Shown: one piece after another, positions 5,528 to 6,530 of the stretch
Layout of the letters: each line of letters begins with the position of its first letter
How positions within the stretch are numbered: position 1 is the first letter of the stretch
NCBI GenBank assembly: GCA_913056225.1
Contig: CAJXMQ010000055.1
Coordinates: 1-6,530 of the forward strand
DNA: 6,530 bases
Direction of reading: 5' to 3'
Source of the DNA: an uncultured Micrococcales bacterium
GTDB lineage: Bacteria > Actinomycetota > Actinomycetes > Actinomycetales > Microbacteriaceae
Translations under genes and position numbers: made by a program
Notes under the pieces: model-generated
Told to the model about the DNA's origin: nothing
Databases searched by the model: none
Seen by the model: only the letters and a program-made list of their open reading frames with translations

Positions 5528-6477
5528 TGAAGGTTTATGCGGCTGGCATCGTTTGCTGGAGAGTTGAAAAAGGCGAATTCAAAGTCTTGATTGTTCACCG
5601 TGGTCAATATCAAGACTGGGGCTGGCCGAAGGGAAAGCAAGACCCCGGTGAGACTCTGCCGGTAACAGCGGTCAGGGAAACCAAAGAAGAAGCTGGCATC
5701 AAAGTTCGTCTTGGTCGAAAGCTAACCGAGGTCAGATACGACCTCCCTAAAGGCATCTCCAAAGAAGTTCACTACTGGGCTGCGAAGGTGACTGACAAGC
5801 AGCTAGCCAACACCAAATTCAAGCCCAATAAAGAAATCGATGAGACCCGCTGGGTGACTGCAGATGAAGCCGAGAAACTTCTCACCTATGACCGAGATAA
5901 AGAGTTACTGCAGGATGTTCAAAACCTTTATCAACAAAGTGTTTTAGATACTCGAGCAATTATCGTGTTGCGCCATGCCGAAGCTCTGCCGCGAACTGAG
6001 TGGAGTAAAACAGATGGCGAAAGGCCTCTGACCAAAACCGGTGAAATCCAAGCAAAGGCGCTTGTAAAGTTGCTAGCGGCTTTCAATGTCAGGCGCGTTG
6101 TAACCTCACCCTGGAAGCGCTGTTTGGACACAGTCAAGCCATTTGGCAAAAAGCAAAAACTAACAATTATTCAAAGATCTCAACTAAGTGAGCTTGGAAA
6201 TCACAAAAACCCCGCCAAGACCACCAGGGTTGTCAAAGACAGCCTAAAAGAGCACAAATCAATGATTCTCTGCACCCACAGACCCGCTCTTCCAACCATC
6301 TTGGACACCATTAGTGATTATGCGAAAAACGATAAGAGTGTGGAAATCCACGAGGGACGAACTCTCTCCCCCGGAGAGATGATGGTTATTCGAATGTCGC
6401 TAAAGACAAAAAAGATTGTGAGTGTTGAAACCTACAACGCTCCAGATGTTGCCTACCCAAACCTGCCGGTTACGTAA
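5527..6477 (+). CDS. mutT1: MutT1-type hydrolase: NUDIX plus histidine-phosphatase domains
   Basis: A 316-aa fusion, the length of mycobacterial MutT1 (317 aa). That enzyme hydrolyses 8-oxo-dGTP and 8-oxo-GTP to diphosphates and also degrades diadenosine polyphosphates. The N-terminal NUDIX domain (about 1-135) has a perfect box: Gly36, Glu42, Arg50-Glu51, Glu54-Glu55 and Gly57, in GKQDPGET...RETKEEAGI. It is preceded by WGWPKG, with the conserved tryptophans of the family. The C-terminal domain (about 143-300) has LRHAE with catalytic His150 (RHA rather than RHG, as in SixA-like enzymes), TSPWKR with Arg198, Glu222 and a second His251 in CTHRP. ATG overlaps the ppk TAA (TAATG). GGAGA at 5506-5510 is 16 nt upstream, too far for a normal site, so re-initiation after ppk is likely. 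The 3' end overlaps pstB on the other strand. Co-expression with ppk links polyphosphate and nucleotide housekeeping. Confidence 0.95.
   Translation: MKVYAAGIVCWRVEKGEFKVLIVHRGQYQDWGWPKGKQDPGETLPVTAVRETKEEAGIKVRLGRKLTEVRYDLPKGISKEVHYWAAKVTDKQLANTKFKPNKEIDETRWVTADEAEKLLTYDRDKELLQDVQNLYQQSVLDTRAIIVLRHAEALPRTEWSKTDGERPLTKTGEIQAKALVKLLAAFNVRRVVTSPWKRCLDTVKPFGKKQKLTIIQRSQLSELGNHKNPAKTTRVVKDSLKEHKSMILCTHRPALPTILDTISDYAKNDKSVEIHEGRTLSPGEMMVIRMSLKTKKIVSVETYNAPDVAYPNLPVT
6363..6379 (-). terminator. 7-bp perfect hairpin, possible U-less terminator for the pstB transcript
   Basis: TCTCTCC-CCC-GGAGAGA forms a perfect 7-bp stem with a 3-nt loop. It lies inside mutT1 (encoding the TLSPGE region, about 279-284) and about 74 nt beyond the pstB stop for a leftward transcript. 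No T-tract follows on either strand. It could act as a U-less hairpin terminator of the kind proposed in actinobacteria, but it may only be a codon coincidence. Confidence 0.25.
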
Positions 6478-6530
6478 TCCTGAGTTCTTTGGTCGGCTGG
6501 ATTTGAAAAGATCTTGCTGGTTTCATCAAA
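6453..6530 (-). CDS. pstB: Phosphate ABC transporter ATP-binding protein, C-terminal end only
   Basis: Only the last 25 codons and the TAG (6455-6453) are present; the rest lies beyond the right edge. The visible tail contains the stretch TSKIFSNPAD followed by TQDYVTGRFG at the very end. This closely matches the PstB C-terminus (E. coli ends TEDYITGRYG, after an IFTKP block), which is highly conserved and diagnostic. PstB is the cytoplasmic ATPase of the PstSCAB high-affinity phosphate importer. The frame runs opposite to mutT1 and shares its final 25 bp (6453-6477). pstB is usually the last or next-to-last gene of its operon, so a pstSCA block is expected further right on the minus strand. 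No C-terminal truncation is seen. Short length is the only reason for less than full confidence. Confidence 0.87.
   Translation of the reverse strand, partial: FDETSKIFSNPADQRTQDYVTGRFG

Overview
The window looks like a compact chromosomal segment from an actinobacterium. The best guess is a small-genome, moderate-GC member of the Microbacteriaceae, such as the aquatic Luna-type lineages. The evidence is a GlnR-type orphan regulator, a two-domain MutT1 (NUDIX plus histidine phosphatase), an actinobacterial FABP/nitrobindin-like protein next to YgfZ, and GC content near one half rather than the 65-70% usual for the phylum. Genes abut or overlap, and several use GTG or TTG starts. Placement below phylum is inference.

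Left half (1-2635, minus strand): five tightly packed genes are read leftwards in the order three-TM membrane protein (84 aa), single-TM small protein (36 aa), nitrobindin-like heme-binding protein, YgfZ folate-binding protein, and GpmA phosphoglycerate mutase (its last residues lie beyond the left edge). Gaps are 9 nt, 0 nt, a 4-nt overlap, and 9 nt, so this is almost certainly one transcription unit with translational coupling. The 36-aa gene is easily missed, but the TTG start of the nitrobindin gene follows its stop codon directly.

Centre (2636-2707): a 72-bp divergent intergenic region carries a leaderless-type -10 for the left operon and a good Shine-Dalgarno for the right-hand unit.

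Right half (2708-6477, plus strand): glnR (nitrogen regulator), ppk1 (polyphosphate kinase) and mutT1 (8-oxo-dGTP / dinucleoside polyphosphate hydrolase; its start overlaps the ppk stop as TAATG). The 72-bp glnR-ppk gap holds a tandem CTCAG repeat, a 14-bp palindrome and a candidate -10, and may be a phosphate- or nitrogen-responsive promoter.

Right edge (6453-6530, minus strand): the last 25 codons and stop of pstB, the phosphate-transport ATPase, overlap the 3' end of mutT1 tail-to-tail by 25 bp. The pst operon therefore points towards ppk-mutT1. The region joins phosphate uptake (Pst), phosphate storage (Ppk1), nucleotide sanitation (MutT1) and nitrogen control (GlnR). I see no mobile element, CRISPR array, tRNA or rRNA. 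This is mostly conserved housekeeping sequence. The least-described items are the two small membrane proteins, the ppk promoter region and the convergent pstB/mutT1 overlap.
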